Source: a bacterium | GTDB lineage: Bacteria; Bacillota_I; Bacilli_A; Mycoplasmatales; Mycoplasmoidaceae | Reading direction: 5' to 3' | Length of the DNA stretch: 45,205 nt | NCBI GenBank assembly: GCA_017645255.1 | Contig: JAGCPI010000030.1 | Coordinates: forward strand, 1-45,205 | Shown: piece after piece, positions 9,852 to 21,418 of the stretch | Layout: every line of letters starts with the position of its first letter | Numbering within the stretch: the first letter of the stretch is position 1 | Made by a program: the position numbers and the translations under genes | Notes under the pieces: generated by a model | Database searches by the model: none | What the model saw: only the letters and a program-made list of their open reading frames with translations | What the model was told of the DNA's origin: nothing

Positions 9852-11771
9852 CTAATAAAGATTCAATAATCCTTGATTTTTAGTATGAAAATAAGTAATA
9901 TATAATTTCGCACACTGATAAAGCAAAATGATGGTAATAATAGCGATAATAAATACTGATAAAGCAATAAAACCATAGGTCATTGGATAACTAACTGCAT
10001 GTGGGGTATAACCAGGTTGCGCCCCCGTTTTTCCATATCCCATTGCATCAATCGTACTAAAACATTGGTCGACAAACCAAATAATTCCAACAAATAGTGC
10101 ACAAATAAAAGCAGTCGCAATTGAATTACGTTCAATAATTAATTTATCCGCTTCATCTTCATTGCGAATGGCGTTGATTAATCCTTTTAAATGATCAACA
10201 AATTTATATTGTTCATTTAACCTGTTTACAACATATTTAATGGAATTAATCCCAAATAAATTACTGTCTAACGTATTTAATAAGATTCTAGTCGCATACA
10301 CAATTTTTCGGTAAGAAAAATTTTTCTTACTATATCCACTTTGAATTAAAAATAACGCAAAATTATCTAATGCTAAATATTGTGTATAAAAAGATCCAAA
10401 GTATGCCATTCCCAAAATATAGAAATAAGTTAATTGCTTACGCGAAGAATCAGCCAAACTATTAGTAGTTGATAGTAAGATTAAGTGATTTAAATAGTTG
10501 TAACTTGCAAAGTGGTTGTTACTGTAAAATAAGGTATTTTGGGCATTCTTAACATTTTCATCAATAAATGTCTCATTACTAATTAAATCGTTAATCATCT
10601 TCGTAAATTCTTCTAAATTAATGAAGAATTTACTTTTATTACCAATCATGAATTTATCTGCATGCAATAAGGTGTTAATAATTAAAGAAACATAAGGTAA
10701 GTTTAAATCAGATTGATAATTAATATGAGAATGGTGATTCACAATTCAGTAATTAGCAAATTCTTTAAATCCCATTTCGTGGAAATAAAATAAATGCACT
10801 AAGGGAATTCGCAAATTATTAAATGAAAATTCTCTTTTTTTAAAGTTAGAATAAGCAAGATCATTTTTTTGTTTATAGGAAACTGGCAGGGCATTATCAG
10901 CAAATAAATAAGTAAACATCCATTGGTAACGATTATAAGCAACCAATTTATTTTTATTAATAAATCCAGTTGATGATTCATCATTAAATTCTTGGTTAAG
11001 AATTAAATGCCGAATCATATTTTGGATGTATAAACTAACCATAAAGGTATTGATAATTCCGTAAAAATAATCGTCAGTTTTTAAATAAGCATATTCATTA
11101 GTTAACTTAGAGTCAACTAATTTTATTCAAATATCTTTTAAGACTTGATCAGTTAAATTAAATGCTTTATTTGCATCTTTACCCATGAGATGTTGTTGAC
11201 TGACAGTCACAGGATTAGCAAATACTAACTGCGGAAAAATTTGCCCTAATTCAGGAAAATAATAAGTTTCAATAAAATATTCAAATAAACTGTGTAAATA
11301 ACTACTTTTAATCAAGGAAGTAAAATTCGCATTATCAACTTTATTTAAATGTAACGTAACTGCCCCGTTAACAATATCTTGTTTTTGGTCATAATAAAGA
11401 TGAAAGTCTGCACCCTTAAAGTATTTACTAATAACTGTATATTCATTAAAGGCGATTAAGTAAGAAAATGCTTGATTCCGATTTAAGAAATCAATGTGTT
11501 GGTATTGTTCTTGGTATTGATACGAAGTAAGCACCAAATCAGTATTTTTTGCATCAAATTGATTAAAATTGGTGACAAATTGTTTAATACTTGCACTAAA
11601 TTGGGCTTTAAATAACTCTAAATTGAGTTTGGCATTGGGACTGATCCGGTGGTGATCAAAGTAAAAGGGAATGACTAAATCAGTATTCAAATATTGAATG
11701 GGGAATAAATTTTTTAAACTGGTATCATTTAGTTCATTATTAATTAATTGTTCCATTAGTTTAATTCCCAT
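9852..11771 (-). CDS. Membrane-hairpin protein of unknown function, operon gene 2
   Basis: 639 aa, unrecognised. An extended soluble domain (MGIKLMEQLINNELN onward, no signal peptide) leads to a charged helix (AIRNEDEADKLIIERNS). The ERN at the membrane border matches ERS and ERT in genes 4 and 1. TM1 is AFICALFVGIIWFVDQC (about 549-570), the loop is DAMGYGKTGAQPGYTPH, and TM2 is FIALSVFIIAIITIILLY (about 600-624). The gene starts directly after the stop of gene 1 (TAA then ATG, no gap). A second ATG five codons in is an alternative start. It shares the operon and topology, so the four products may form a hetero-oligomeric membrane complex; this is inference. Confidence 0.7.
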
Positions 11772-13781
11772 TTATTTAGTTTTAACATATTGCAATCTTC
11801 CCCCATAACTGTATCGAATCCGTTTATTTCTTGCGTCAATGTTCTTATACTGCGACCTTAATACAACGAGATTAACAATGGTTCAAATAAGAATAATCAT
11901 GTTAATTGTCGTAGTAAAAGTTGTAAAGCCAATTGTTCCTAAAATTCAATTCCATGGAACAATTGTTCATGAGCATGGCAAAATACTAAAAACACATGAT
12001 AAAAAATCAACATATCCAATTAGCAGTGCAATGATAAATGAAAGAATAATTGATGTCCGTTCACTTTGACGCTTAAAGATTTCGTCTTCTTGCGTTATTT
12101 GGTTTTGCAAATCTTTTAATTCTTCCATTAAATGGGTTTGGGTATTTAAAGCAAAGACAATAGTTTTAATTTGCTTGATCCCAAAAAAATCATCATCCCA
12201 GTTAAATTTAATATCATCAATATCCCTAATTAATTGGCGAAAGTATACCACCTTAGATTTCTGGTTACTAATTACTAAATAATTAGTATATGTTTGCAAA
12301 TCAGTCATTTCTAGTTCTTTAGTAACTGTGTAAAGCAATCCTCAAATATAGAAATTTACCACCCGCTTTAATTGATTTAAATAACTTAAAGTTTCCTCAG
12401 GATTTACTTTGTTATGCAAAATCACAATGGTTTCATCATTAACAAAACAGTCGTAATCAAAGTTTTGCGTACACAACGTACGCTTTAATTGCACAATTTG
12501 TTCTTGGGCAAAACCGTTAATGACATCTTCATTTAGCAATTTTCTTACTTGCTCAATGTTAAGGAAATTAGCATTAATATCATTAATACCATATTCACTG
12601 CGAAATAAGATTGCCATTAAATAAGAAGTTAAATAGCGGTTATGGACGATTTGGTCAAAATCAAGTAAAAACAATTTGTTTTCACTATATAAATCAAACA
12701 CAAGTTTTGGTTCACTTAGTGAATAATTATCAAATTTTTTTTGCAAAATATCTAACGTTTTAGTAACTTTTAAATAATTAGCAATTGATAAAAAATCTTG
12801 CGTGTCATTCATGTTAACATTCTTGATGACATCGTCCTTCTTTTTCGCAAGATTAATCAATTTTTGTTCATTTCCACTGGTAAAGTATTCATCTAGTTCT
12901 TCAACTAGATGTACCACAATCATTCACAAACTCATGACGCTAAAAAATAAGGTATTTTTATAGTAATCAATTTCTTTGTCATCAAAGTTTGGTTGGTATT
13001 TTAAAAATTTAGCTTGAATTAACTTTTCCCAGTTTGATTTTAGTAAGACAAGATTTGGATCTTGCATGCTTAGTTTCTTGATTCGATTTGCATCAAGGTC
13101 AATTGCTTGATTGCTTTTTAAATTCATTTTTTTCTTATCAATATTTAAAAGCAATTCCAAGTCATACGGATATAGTTGGTCACACACGAATGTATTAACT
13201 AAATTGGATAGGTAGAAGTCCTCAAACGTATCATTGAAGGTATCACTATCCTTATCTAATTTATTTAATACAATCCCCCCTACAATCCGGTTGGTGTCTT
13301 GTTGTAAATAAAACATGATCGATAATGTGTCAACAAATCGATACAAGTAACTATTTTTACTTACTCGTGACGTAAATGAATACATTTTATTGGTGTGAAT
13401 GTTACCTAAAATGCTGCTGGAAAAGTCATTATTTTTGTCATAGGATAAATAAAATGGTTCATCATTTTCACCATTTAAGTTTACAAATAAGGAATTGTTT
13501 TTGGACGTGGTTAAACTTGCAATTCGGTTGAACACCTTATTAATAACTTTAATCACAGTTGACGATTTGGTAATTTGCTGGAATTCTTTTAGATTTTCTA
13601 AATCACTTTGTTTAAGTTCATCACTTTCATCAAAGTGATAGTCTTGCAAATCTAAGTCAAAATTCTTACTGATATTATTAATGTAAAAAAAGTAACAAGA
13701 TTTAATATTGGCGTCACTAATAATATCATGCTTTTTACTGTTAAAATCAGCTTGTTTAACAAGTTCTTGATTGTTATTCAT
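11772..13781 (-). CDS. Membrane-hairpin protein of unknown function, operon gene 1
   Basis: 669 aa, unrecognised; first gene of the four-gene operon, with a strong AAAGGAGG before ATG at 13781. The soluble domain (1-575) is acidic and Asp/Asn-rich in its first third (DLDLQDYHFDESDELKQSD). It ends in a helix with LMEELKDLQNQITQEDEIF, a likely coiled coil. TM1 is SIILSFIIALLIGYVDFLS (about 577-599), preceded by KRQSERT. A Trp/Pro-rich loop holds PCSW and PWNW. TM2 runs about 615-640, with a basic tail (RSQYKNIDARNKRIR). This places the large domain inside the cell. It is divergent from the helicase gene at 13914 across 132 bases, so the two transcripts may share control. Confidence 0.72.
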
Positions 13782-13913
13782 TTTTCCCTCCTTTTCTTTA
13801 TATTTTTTTGCGTTTTTATTTTATTAAATATTGCGTTAAATAAACAAAAAAGCAAAAGCATAAAAAATTATAAAATTATATTGCGGACATAATTAAAGAA
13901 AGTAGATGAATCT
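13782..13913. promoter_or_regulatory. Divergent intergenic promoter region
   Basis: 132 bases between two divergent long genes. It is almost pure A/T with a TTGCG element (about 13832-13838), GCAAAAGCA (about 13852-13860) and TATA-like blocks (AATTATAAAATTATATT near 13866-13882) that could serve as a -10 for the plus-strand helicase. The minus-strand Shine-Dalgarno is at about 13788-13796. No clear operator is seen. The exact promoters cannot be fixed by eye. Confidence 0.45.
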
Positions 13914-16900
13914 ATGGACAAGTCAATTATTGAAAAAAAATCAGAAAATTTACTACAGGCAAGTACCAAAGGTGGTTGCATTCGCTTATTATCCACTAAG
14001 CACCGTAATTTCTACGATTTATATAGTGTATATAGTAAGGAAGATATTAATCAATTCTTTAACAATGCTCCATCTTCTTCCTTATTAATCCCAATGCAAT
14101 TTGACCTTAAAGAATTCAAGGACGAAATTGGTAAATTAGTTGATCGGATGAGCAATAGTAAGGATAGTATTAGTAGTACGATTACCAAAATTAACCAACT
14201 AGTACTTAATTATCACGATAAAAGTGATAAGAAGAATTTTTATTGACCTGCTTTCAGCATCAATGTCGATGATGTATTAAAAGAAAATCAAGAAGAACTA
14301 AATTCTTTATCAAACCCTGACCAAAATAATTCGGTAACTCAACTAGATAGTGGTGAAAATCCTAGTTTTGATGAAATTAAGAAATCTTTAAGTTTAGCAC
14401 TTAAAGCCGAATTGAAAAAAATTAATCCTGAAATTAAGGACGATTTACAATCCATCAATCGTAAAGCAAAAAGTTTATATAACAAGCAAGGAATTGAAAC
14501 TTTATACGTTGCTCGCTATTTTTTATATGTAAACTTTGAAGATAATAAGAGTGTGCGTGCACCATTATTGTTCTTACAAGTAGAAATTAATAATGATGAA
14601 CGCAAGATTATTAGCACTGATAAATGAATTATTAACGAAAAATTATTAATTTATTTAGCACGCTTACAAGGGATGAATGCTAATTTGGATGCTAAGCAAT
14701 ATGAAGCACCAACCCCAAATGAAACCCTAGATAAAATCATTAATGAATTAAAACGGCTCATTGGTGAAGACATTAAACTTGAACCTGATGCACATGATTT
14801 TGATGATCTTACCAGCCAAGAATTTGCTAAATATGTCACTGATATTACCAAGCCTACAATTAAGGACGAATGTGTGCTTGGAATTTATGATATCAATGAT
14901 GCGATCTTATATCGTCAAATTAACCAACTACAAACTAAAGATCAAAATTATGATCCTTTTAGCGAAGAAGATAACAATTTTTGACCACGTAAACGTTTCA
15001 TTGATGAAGAAACAACGGGTAAATCAATTTTGTTAGCAGACGAAAAGGTTGATATTTATCAACGTTATGCAATTCGATCAGCATTACACCAAAATACCGT
15101 TATTTTTGGTCCTCCTGGTACTGGTAAATCCCAAGTAATTTCTAACTTATTATTAAACATTTTAGTTAACGGTAAAACTGCGTTGCTTGTCAGTGAAAAA
15201 ATGACAGCAATTCATGTCATTTTAAAGAGATTGCCAAATTTAAGTCCTTTCTTTTTACCAATTACTGATTACGATAATAATGATGAATTTTATAAAACAT
15301 TCAAGGTTTTAAAAGACACCTTGGGTAATGAATGAAGTCACTCTACTTACAAAACTAAACAACTGCAAATTGATGAACAAGAAGCTGCTAAATTAAAAGC
15401 ACAACTTGACAGCAAACAATACGATACTAAATTAAAAAATAAATGAAAAGAATATAACGCATTATTTAGTAACCAAGACATCAAAGACATTAATTTTTCT
15501 CGGTATGAAGATATCAAGAATCAATTAAAAGACAAAGTTGCAGTTTTAAAAGATAATGCAGCTACCGTTGATTACTTTATCAAAGATGTTGAACCTAAAT
15601 TAGAAGCAAATAATATCAAACCAAGTGATTTCTTTGTGCATTACAAAGAATTTTATGACAAGGTTCATGATGAAATTAACAAGTATCAACAAGATGCCTT
15701 TCATGTCATTGAAGTTAAAAAAGTTTTTCCAAAACTTTTGGAATTAAATGATGTTAGTCAAAAAGACCATGTTGCTAATAGCATCAAGAAATTATTAGAT
15801 GAAAAACAAATCAGCCAAGATGAATTAAATTATTTAGTTTCTAATCTTGACGAAGTATATGAACCAGTTAAAATGCTTGCTGAATATCATTCATATCTTG
15901 GCAAGGAATTATGAGAAAAATCATTTGCGGATGTCGATGATTTTTACAAACACATTGAAGATATTTCTGATGAAGCAAATAAGGCATATAAATTTGATTT
16001 GTTCTTAAGCGGAGAAGAATATTTAAAAGATTTACCATTGCTAAAGAAACTTAAATATAAAAATAAATCAATTCCTCAAAAAGCAAAAGATTACTTCAAA
16101 TTTGTTCACTCAAACATGAAGGTATTAAATGGTCAAGACCAATTAAGAAACTTGGCAGTTTACTTTAATATTGTCTTAGATCCAAATGCCTTTTATTATT
16201 ACATTCCAGCTTTAGATGATCCACTATTTAGACAATACTTTGACCAAAAATTATACTTCCTTGATTTCAAGTATTTTAAGTTCTTTTTAGCAGGCGAATT
16301 TACTTTTGATCAATGCATCTTATATTCCGAAATTCGCAATATTGATGAATTAATTAAAAGGAACCACGTTAGTCTTGATGACCATGAAACCTTACAAGAT
16401 TTAATTAATAATCAAACTAATGAATATGTTACTTTAAGTAAGGATACTCTTGATTTAGTTTACAAATACCTTATCTTAAAACTAAAAATTAAGTTAGCAA
16501 ACCTTCCTGATGATAGAAAGAAAAAGATTGTAGAAATTTTAGGTTCTTACGAACTAAAGAAACGACCACAAATCTTTAAATTCATTGATACTAATCGGGA
16601 TTGTCTAAGAGATTTATTTAGCGTTTGGTTAGGAAATCCAGAAAACATTGCTACTTATATTCCGCTTGATAAAAACATTTATGACTATGGTATTTTTGAT
16701 GAAGCAAGTCAAATCTTATTAGAAAAAATTTATCCGATTGTTTATCGAACAAAGATTAAAGTAGTTGCAGGGGATGATAAACAATTACAACCATCAACTT
16801 ATTTCATGTCTATTGAAGATATTGATGCGGATGAAGCTTATAGTGACAGTCAAAATTATTCTGATATTGCTACTTCATTGTTAGAAAAAGCAATTTCTTT

Positions 16901-17885
16901 ATCTTGAAATGAATTTAGCTTGGTAAACCACTATCGGAGTGATAACGCTCAATTAATTGATTTTAGTAATAAATACTTCTATGATAACAAATTGGAATTT
17001 GCTTCTTATAACCATGAAATTAATAAGAACGCAATTAAAGTGCAAGATGTGATAGGAGGAATGTTTGATGATAATAATACTAACATTCCAAATGCCCAAA
17101 AAGATATTGAAGTAATTGCTGCTAATCTTGATAAGTACGACAGCATGATTGTTATCACTGCGAACGTTAAGCAAATGGAATTAGTGCAACGTTTGTTGCA
17201 AAAAGATCCGGAATTAAATGTTAACCTTGATAAAAAGATTAATATTTCCAATTTGGAAAATATTCAAGGGGAAGAAGCTGACTTAGTTATTTTCGATACC
17301 ACATATGCAAAAAATGCTAATGATAAATTAAATGTTAACTTTGGTCCAATTCGCACTCGCAACGGTAAATATCGGATTAACGTTGCAGTGACCAGAGCCA
17401 AAAAGGAAATTGATGTTGTTTCATCATTAGATCCCAAAGACATTGTTAATACAAGTGAAAATGAAGGAATTGACATTTTCCAACGATATCTAATTTATGC
17501 AAATGAATGCAGTAACCGTCCTTCAATTAGCAATGCCTATAATCTTGAACAAGCTAGTGAAAATCAAAGTGAATTTAATAAGCGGATTTTACCAAAACTA
17601 GAATCAGTAAAGGAAGCAAATTCGTTAAATTGCAACTTTAACATTGGATCAAAGAATGTTGATTTTGCTTACATGAATAGTGAATGTAACGCTATTAACC
17701 TCATTGTGTTAGTTGATAATTTAAATGACTTTCAAGACGAAACTAAGTGATTGCAAAAAATCGACTTTCAACGATTCCTTGAATCACGGGGTTATAAAGT
17801 CTATCGGATTAACGAATTTGAATGATTTACTAAATCTAATTTAATTATTGAAGAAATTACTAATTGCTTAAAATCAAATAACTAA
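13914..17885 (+). CDS. Superfamily 1 helicase with C-terminal Vsr/DUF559-like nuclease-type domain
   Basis: 1323 aa in one frame with TGA as Trp. Walker A is GPPGTGKS (about 399-406). Walker B is FDEAS (about 928-932). Motif III is GDDKQLQPS (about 953-961). QGEEADLVIFD (about 1119-1129) and NVAVTRAKKEI (about 1150) are motifs V and VI. This is the DNA2/NAM7-type AAA_11/AAA_12 layout, with a long insert between Walker A and B. The last ~90 residues (FNIGSKNVDFAYMNSE, then FQRFLESRGYKVYRINEFEW) match the layout of the MTES_1575/DUF559/Vsr-like nuclease fold found behind many DUF4011-type helicases. The first Asp (VDF) is kept; the second acidic position reads LVDN, so activity is uncertain. 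Such fusions are known in phage defence (for example Hhe-like proteins). The start is the in-frame ATG at 13914; the Shine-Dalgarno is weak. Confidence 0.82.
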
Positions 17886-17897
17886 TTAATTATTTTC

Positions 17898-19442
17898 ATG
17901 AGTAAAGTTATCTTAATTTCCAATAAAACCTACGGTCACTTGCAACATATCAATCAGGACTATTGTCATGATAACGGTACGGCATATAGCAGTGACCGTT
18001 TCTTTTATATCCTTAATCAAAGTTTTGATTATCGCTTGCGTTTAAAAAATCCGTTAATAGCATGATGAATTAAATTTTGGTATTATACTACTGATTACAA
18101 AAAGAACCAATCTTTAAGTAACAAACACCATAGTATTTTGCAAATCATTGAAAAGATTATTTATTTAGGATGCATTATTGGGCTTATTTTAGCATTAATA
18201 TTTGGTTTAGCCATTCCAATTATTACAAGTACAACCAAATCATTATTACTAATTAGGGGTGAAGCACAAGGAGCAATTTATGCTAACAATCAGTTGATTG
18301 GATATGTCTTTACTAATTCGGAGGCAGCAGGAATTTTAAAATTAATTGGAACTGATTCATCATATTATACGCAACCAGCAATTGCTAATGCGTTACACCA
18401 ATTAAATTTAACTCCTGATCAAGTTGATAAAATGATTTTCAAAGTTGGAAGTACTTTTATGATTGTGCAACTAACTAGTTCAATGCAAGAATTACTCCAT
18501 GCGTTTTTTGTAGCAAATCAAAATCAAATTGGTGGATTAGATATTTCAAAATTGCAAACCAATGATTTGATTTTAAACACTGATCAAGCGGGTCAAGCAA
18601 TTTTGGTACCAAAGATTTGAATTTCTTACTTTGATGCTTCTAATGTCATTGTTCCAATTGTTTTTACGATTATTTTTATTGCGGTAATCTGAGCCTATGA
18701 TTATCGCAAGAAAAAAATCATGCCGAAAGTTAATAGTATGAGTATTCAAGACTATTTAATTTTGAAATTAAATTTAGTAAAAAAGTTTAATCAAATTCTT
18801 AATAAAAACATTCCAATGTTAAAAGGAATTAGTCAATTAAACCACCAATTTGTATTTAACATGGAAAATGTTGGTAATAGTCAAATTTACTTTAATTTAA
18901 GATTATTAAATTATACTTACAGCATTTTTAGTGATCTTGATTGCATCATGGTATTAATGAATCAAGATGATAATGCAATTAAAGAATTAATGAAGATTAT
19001 TGCCCAAGACTTTAAGCAAAATCTTGAAATTACCATCGTCAATAGTGAAGATACTAGTTTACTAAAAGCAAATAATGCATTAGGTTTTTTGTTTAATAGC
19101 AAGCAATTTAAAGAATTAACTACTGATCCAATTACTTTAAATCTAACTGAAGATCAAGAATTAAGTAATGATGCTAAAGCTTTTTATGCAAGTAATCAAC
19201 AAGCAATTTATGATCATAAATTAGCAGAAATTGATTTGCAATTGCAACAAAAATTAAACTATGCAATTTTTAAATATCGCAATAGTTTAAATGAAGCAAG
19301 TAAACAATTAATTTTGCAAGATATTATGAAACAATATCAACAAAAGAAAAAGGATTTAATGCAAAAATATGACAATGCATTAACTGATCTAATGAATCAT
19401 CAAACAAGTGATGAAATTAATAATAAAGAGAAAGAAGAATAA
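17898..19442 (+). CDS. Two-pass membrane protein of unknown function
   Basis: 514 aa, unrecognised. A polar N-terminal part (1-85) is followed by TM1 (about 88-112, YLGCIIGLILALIFGLAI), an extracytoplasmic domain of about 135 residues (ending near KIWISYFDAS), TM2 (about 250-270, IVPIVFTIIFIAVIWAYDY), a basic stop-transfer stretch (RKKK), and a cytosolic C-terminal part. That part ends in a Gln/Lys/Glu-rich coiled coil (LAEIDLQLQQKLN..., QQKKKDLMQKYD). It starts 12 bases after the helicase stop and ends 2 bases before tsaD, so it is probably cotranscribed with both. Mycoplasma genomes hold many such lineage-specific proteins; I do not assign a function. Confidence 0.7.
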
Positions 19443-19444
19443 AG

Positions 19445-20416
19445 ATGGAAAAGAAAAAACACGTTGTGCTTGGAATTGAAAGTAGTTGTGATGAAGCTGC
19501 CATTGGAATTGTTTGTGATGGCAAAGTATTATACCAGGACCTGTATAGTAGTGCTAAAGTGCACGCCCAATACGGGGGAGTAATTCCAGAAATTGCCAGT
19601 AGATTGCACGAAGAAAACATGCAAAAAATGATTGCAAAATTAGTGAAGGACTTTGATGTTTCAAAAATTACGGATATTGTTTACACAGCCCGACCTGGAT
19701 TAATCGGTGGATTGCATGTTGCTAATACCTTTGCTAAAACTTTAGGATGACAATGAGGAATTCATCCAATTGGTGTTAGTCACATTGGTGGGCACATCTT
19801 TAGTGCTGCTATTAACCAAAAAGATGTTAAATATCCTTTTCTTGCCCTTGTAGTTTCTGGGAAAACTTCTTCAATTTTTAAAGTAAGTAGTGCAAGCAAC
19901 ATTACGAAGTTAGTATGTACTACTGATGATGCAGCTGGAGAATGCTTAGATAAAATTGGCCGGCGATTAGGAATTGATTATCCAGCAGGAAAAACTATTG
20001 ATGAAACTTATCGGGATGATTTAGCAATTGTGCCTTTAATTGAACACAGTGGTAAAAATGAAAACTTTAGCTTCTCTGGTTTTAAAACTCATGTTTTGAC
20101 TTTAATTAATAATAATAGTAATAATCATAAATACACCAAGGAACAAATTGCAGCTAGTGCCATGAAATGAATTGTGGAAGAAATGGTTCGTAAATTGCAT
20201 TATTGAGCTACCATCTATCACATTAGCAATGTGTTCATTGGTGGAGGAGTAAGTGCTTCACAAACCTTAAAACATGCCTTAGAAAAAGAACCATGAATTA
20301 AATCATTACACCTAACTGATTTAAAGTACACTGGTGATAATGGAGTCATGATGGCATATTATGGAGAAAAATACTTACAAGATAATGATGAAAGACCATG
20401 TGAACAATCAATCTAG
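19445..20416 (+). CDS. tsaD: tRNA threonylcarbamoyladenosine (t6A) synthase subunit TsaD
   Basis: 323 aa, normal length for TsaD (Gcp/Kae1), which with TsaB/TsaE transfers threonylcarbamoyl to A37 of ANN-decoding tRNAs. Seen: GIESSCDEAA (10-19), HAQYGGVIPEIASRLH (40-55), the metal-binding pair in SHIGGH (His113, His117), TTDDAAGECLDKIGRRLG, SFSGFKTH, GGGVSAS and the late Asp in TGDNGVMMAY. One core block is altered: the usual SGGHT reads SGKTS (138-142). That may be a lineage change in the nucleotide/metal pocket. The ATG follows the previous stop by 2 bases, and the 3' end overlaps the kinase gene. Confidence 0.95.
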
Positions 20417-21371
20417 TGCTGATCCATTAGATGTCTTATTAAAATTAAAAATTAATCATAGTAAGGTTAAAGAAGTTAGCAAGTTAAGCGGTAGTGGAGA
20501 TTTTAAGTTTCATTTAATTTGTGATGATAAAAAAGAATATTTATTAAGAGCATTTGATTTTGATCAATATAATGCTCATGCTGGGAATGAAGAATATAAC
20601 TATAATGTTCAATATCAATTACTAAAATGATTACACCAATTCATTGATAATGTTCCCAAGGCAATCAAACCTTTTAAATTATCTAGTTTAAATTGATATT
20701 GTTTATTATTAGAATGAATGCCAGGAATTAGTTTGAATCAAGTTATCTTAACTAATTGAGACGAAATTGAATACATTGCAGAAAGCATTAAAGAATTAGT
20801 GCAACTAATTCATGGATACTATCCTAAGCAAGCTAATTGATACTCAAACAAGCATCACTTTATTCAAGATCGCAAAAACCGGTTAGATGATTTGATTGTT
20901 AATTACTATGGTCAAATTGTGACTGATGAAAATAAAAAGCGTTTATTTAATTTACTAACGCATGAACTTAAATATTCATGAAAAAGTTTATGTTTTAGCA
21001 AGTATACGATGAATCATGGCGATTTAAACTTTTTAAATCTTCTTTATGATTTAGATAATGAACAATTAAATTTAATTGATTTTAATCGGTGTGAAGTAGA
21101 ACCAAACTACCAAGATTTAGTCAAACTTTATTTCTTTAGTTTTAAAAAAGCTCCTAAATTAGTAAAGCAAGTATTAACTGGTTTTATTAGCAATTTAACC
21201 CAATGAAAAACCTTTAAGAGTTTAGTGGTGTTATTTTGTTTAACTTCTTGGCAATGAGCTTTTGCTCACCAAAATCTAAAAGGGACGTTAGAATTTTTTA
21301 CCAAGCAAATTAGTGATGTAGTAAAAGATTTTAATGAATTTAAATTATTAGTTCCGTACACAATGCGATAA
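20385..21371 (+). CDS. Aminoglycoside phosphotransferase/choline kinase-family kinase
   Basis: About 328 aa. The kinase-like fold is marked by the catalytic loop NHGDLNFLNLLYD (HGDxxxxN, near 21012-21050) and the metal-binding LIDFNRCE (DFN in place of the usual DFG/DxD). The first lobe has a glycine-containing strand (SGSGDFKF) and LLRAFD. Related mollicute proteins are annotated as choline/ethanolamine kinase (LicA-like) or as APH-like; the substrate cannot be told apart here. ATGs at 20361, 20385 and 20388 are all in frame. I prefer 20385 because GAGAAAA lies upstream and the overlap with tsaD is smaller. It is the last gene before a terminator. Confidence 0.8.
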
Positions 21372-21401
21372 AAAAAGATGGAATTTTGGTTCCATCTTTT
21401 T
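21371..21401. terminator. Bidirectional terminator between kinase gene and metK
   Basis: A 12-bp perfect stem AAAAAGATGGAA (21372-21383) and TTCCATCTTTTT (21390-21401) with loop TTTTGG. It starts in the kinase stop codon and lies 18 bases beyond the metK stop on the other strand, so it can end both convergent transcripts. Confidence 0.88.
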
Positions 21402-21418
21402 CTTATCTCATCATTAAA

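Noticed and set aside
5740..13781. CorA-type magnesium channels
   Set aside because: The two-helix C terminus looks similar, but no GMN (Gly-Met-Asn) signature is present in any of the four loops, and the soluble parts are twice the usual size.
13906..14088. Short plus-strand ORF starting at 13906
   Set aside because: It overlaps the helicase start in another frame, has no homology features, and its codon use does not resemble the neighbours.
3222..17750. Many short genes or pseudogenes in the surface protein, hairpin operon and helicase
   Set aside because: The breaks are all TGA codons in one constant frame; with UGA as Trp each becomes one long intact gene.
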